Shown here: positions 61,696 to 64,000 of the stretch, piece after piece | Layout of the letters: each line of letters opens with the position of its first letter | Position numbering within the stretch: the first letter of the stretch is position 1 | NCBI GenBank assembly: GCA_947044405.1 | Contig: CAMRHE010000157.1 | Coordinates: 3,424,501-3,488,500 of the forward strand | DNA length: 64,000 nt | Direction: 5' to 3' | Origin: Leptodactylus fallax | Taxonomy: Eukaryota; Chordata; Amphibia; Anura; Leptodactylidae | The notes under the pieces: model-generated | Seen by the model: the letters and a program-made list of their open reading frames with translations, nothing else | Told to the model about the DNA's origin: nothing | The model's database searches: none | Position numbers and translations under genes: made by a program

Positions 61696-62047
61696 AACAT
61701 CACTGCTCTAGAGGAGATCTGCATGGAGGAATGGGCCAACATACGCAACAGTGTGTGCCAACCTTGTGAAGACTTACAGAAAACGTTTGACCTCTGTCAT
61801 TGCCAACAAAGGATATATAACAAAGTATTGAGATGAACTTTTGTTATTGACCTACTTATTTTCCACCATAATTTGCAAATAAATTCTTTAAAAATCAGAC
61901 AATGTGATTTTCTGGATTTGTTTTCTCATTTTGTCTCTCATAGTTGAGGTCTACCTATGATGACAATTACAGGCCGGCCTCATCTTTGTAAGTGGGAGAA
62001 CTTGCACCATTGGTGGCTGACTAAATACTTTTTTTTTCCCCACTGTA

Positions 62048-62920
62048 AGCTGTCAAGTGTGAGTAAATGAGGAGTAACACTTTATGGTTATTGTATGACT
62101 TATATTCTGCAGTTTTTACTCTGGAAATTGCATCTGCAGTCTTCTATACAGGAGAATCTGTACTATAGCTGCCTTTCTCACTCAGAAACAGCCCCAGAAT
62201 CATGCAAGATGTTTATAGAGAAGTACTGATGTGCTGTGAGGTGCTCCTCTCTCTATAGGCTTCTATAGACTTTTCATTTGACCTGCAATCTGTCTTGAGA
62301 CAGATATGGCAGAGATTTTCAGAGTTAAAGACTGTTCAGTAGAGGGAAAGGATACAGGGAAACAGCTTGGTAAGAGCAGAAAGAGGTATTCTCTCTTATG
62401 ACAAAGTTTCTTATAATCACCTGTACATTTGTTTGAAACAATATTGTCTAATTAATATAGAACACTGGCACTTAAGTATGATATGCCTTTAGAAAGAAAA
62501 CTAAACTAGCAAGAAAAGGAGATATTGGCCATAGCCACGTGTTTCCAACTATAGCATGTAATCCTAAACTGCAGTTTTAACCCCTTCCTGACATCTGCCA
62601 AACTAAAAAACAAAAAAATTCAAGTCTCCTCCCTTTCCCTAGATTTGAAATAAAAATAAAGAAAAATAAATCTTACATCCCCGCATCCTAAAACGTCCAG
62701 TCTAAAAACCATCTAAAAATATTTTTCACATACAGCAAACGCAGTAACTGGGAAAAAAAAAAAAAACTAAAGCGCCAAACAAAGCCCATAAGAACGTTGC
62801 ACAAATGCAGTTTTTATGTGATTCCACCCCATTCTGAATTTGTTTCCAGCTTTCCAGTACATCATACAGAATATTAAGTAGTACAATATTATGAAGTATA
62901 ATTTGCCCCTCAAACTTTAA
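62048..62920. other. AP3S2 intron 5, unassigned stretch
   Basis: AT-rich, no exon for the AP3S2 C-terminal tail and no complete element recognised. An old dispersed block occurs at 62100-62340 (GCAGTTTTTACTCTGG ... GAGACAGATATGGCAGAG). Confidence 0.35.
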
Positions 62921-63696
62921 GGCAGGGTTCACACTACCGTTGGAGTCCGTTATGAAGGTGTCCGTTAAAAAAAAAATAAACGGACACCTATCATAACGGA
63001 CCCTAACTGATGAGCATCAGGTAGTGTCCGTTTTTTAATGTCACATACTGCTAGAAAGCCGACAGCGCGCTGAATTCAGCTCTCTGCCGGTTTTCCCGGT
63101 ATGTGCCCCGGGGCTGGAGATATCGGCATGTTTTACTTTACTTACTGTTTTTAGGGCGCTGTGAGGAACTCTCTCCTTGACACTTCTCGTTCGTCCATAG
63201 CGCTGTACTGAGGGGGCGTTCCTCACAGCTCAGCGTCATTGCCGGGCAGTAAGAAACGCCCCCTCTGACAGTACAGGGCTATAGACCAGTACAGAGAGAG
63301 GGGGCGTTCCTTACAGGCCAGTGATGACGCTCAGCTGTGAGGAACGCCCCCTCATACAGCGCTATGGACGAACGAGAAGTGTCAGGGAGGGCATTCCTCT
63401 GACAGTACCCGGTTATAGACGAGAACAGAGAGAGGGGGCGTTCCTCACAGCCCAGCGATGACTCTCAAGCTCTGAGGAACGCCCCCTCAGTACAAGTCGC
63501 TGAACAAAGAGAAGTGTCGGGGAGGGAGTTCCTCGCAGCGCCCTTCTAACAATAAAACATTACACCGCCGATATCTCCAGCCCCGGGGCACATACCGGGA
63601 AAGCCGGCAGTGCGCTGAATTCAGCGCGCTGTCGGCTTTCTAGCGGTATGTAAAACCGCATGTGCCTGAGGACACCAAATGTCCTCTAACACTGCT

Positions 63697-63730
<34 letters not shown>

Positions 63731-64000
63731 TTTCTCCTTTCTGAGCATCCGCAGGGAAAGAAACGGACATAAAATAACGGACAGTAACTGATGGCTATCA
63801 GTTATTGTCCGTTATAAGTCCGTTACCCATAGACTTCAATGTTAAAAAAATAACGGACACTTGCTGTCCGTCAAGAATCCGTTTTTTTCAAACGGACAAA
63901 AAGTCCTGCATGTAGGATTTTTTGTCCGTGAAAAAAGAACGGACTTCTGACGGATTTGGTGTAAACGGACACTAACGGATACTAACGGACACAATATAAA
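62921..64000. repeat. Large foldback MITE (family III) running off the window edge
   Basis: It starts GGCAGGGTTCACACTACCGT after TTAA. The interior holds a GC-rich palindrome with arms 63050-63115 and 63583-63655 (AGAAAGCCGACAGCGCGCTG against CAGCGCGCTGTCGGCTTTCT). Between the arms are four or five GGGGGCGTTCCTCACAGC / AGGAACGCCCCCTC motifs in both orientations. The outer parts are rich in AACGGACA / TGTCCGTT. The right terminus lies beyond 64000. Confidence 0.65.

Larger units (their letters stand above)
58504..62045 (+). mobile_element. Tc1-type transposon, family B, interrupted by a Penelope-like element
   Basis: TA lies at 58502-58503 and 62046-62047. Ends are CAGTGGGGGGAAAAAAGTAT and TACTTTTTTTTTCCCCACTG-like, with long inverted repeats of about 200 bases. 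Without the insert at 58648-60568 and one target copy it is about 1.6 kb, the normal size. The interruption lies in the left inverted repeat, so the transposase gene downstream is not split. It is in AP3S2 intron 5, sense to the gene. Confidence 0.93.

Noticed and set aside
58398..64000. Last coding exon of AP3S2
   Set aside because: No PEIPRNINIG-type sequence was found after exon 5; the exon must be beyond the window.

Overview
This window looks like vertebrate, very probably anuran (frog or toad), nuclear DNA. The only host genes are short vertebrate-type exons with GT-AG splice sites, separated by long AT-rich introns. The mobile DNA is a mix seen in amphibians: DIRS tyrosine-recombinase retrotransposons, Penelope-like elements, two or three Tc1 families, L2/Rex1-like LINEs and many short inverted-repeat elements (MITEs). 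The anuran assignment rests on this mix and on remembered protein families; no search was possible.

Host genes: two genes lie head to tail on the + strand. ARPIN, the Arp2/3 inhibitor, has coding exons 2-6 between 1972 and 12643; exon 1 lies before the window. AP3S2, the sigma-3B subunit of the AP-3 adaptor, has coding exons 1-5 between 23296 and 58397; the last exon lies beyond the window. The same tandem order is known in human, where read-through ARPIN-AP3S2 transcripts occur. Here the exon phases also allow an in-frame fusion.

Layout: 1-12643 is ARPIN, with MITEs and a chimeric Tc1 remnant in its introns. 12644-23295 is intergenic, with a 2.6 kb LINE on the - strand (14405-16975), a shorter related copy on the + strand (20101-20895) and a TTAA-flanked MITE just before AP3S2. 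23296-27139 holds AP3S2 exons 1-3. Intron 3 (27140-43865) contains a nearly complete DIRS element (38045-43456, antisense to the gene) with inverted terminal repeats and an internal complementary region. Intron 4 (43938-58289) contains a cluster of TTAA MITEs, one of them split by a 1.5 kb Tc1 element (52209-53749). Intron 5 (58398-end) contains a second Tc1 family (58504-62045), itself split by a Penelope-like element (58648-60568) with a 16-bp target duplication. A GC-rich foldback element runs off the right edge.

No tRNA, rRNA, CRISPR array or bacterial-type operon was seen. Most other open frames are antisense shadows of transposase or RT genes, or reads through palindromes and homopolymers. 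The points most worth checking are the read-through phase match, the circle-junction reading of the DIRS termini, the hammerhead-like core in the Penelope repeat and the Tc1 chimera with a 4-bp microhomology junction.
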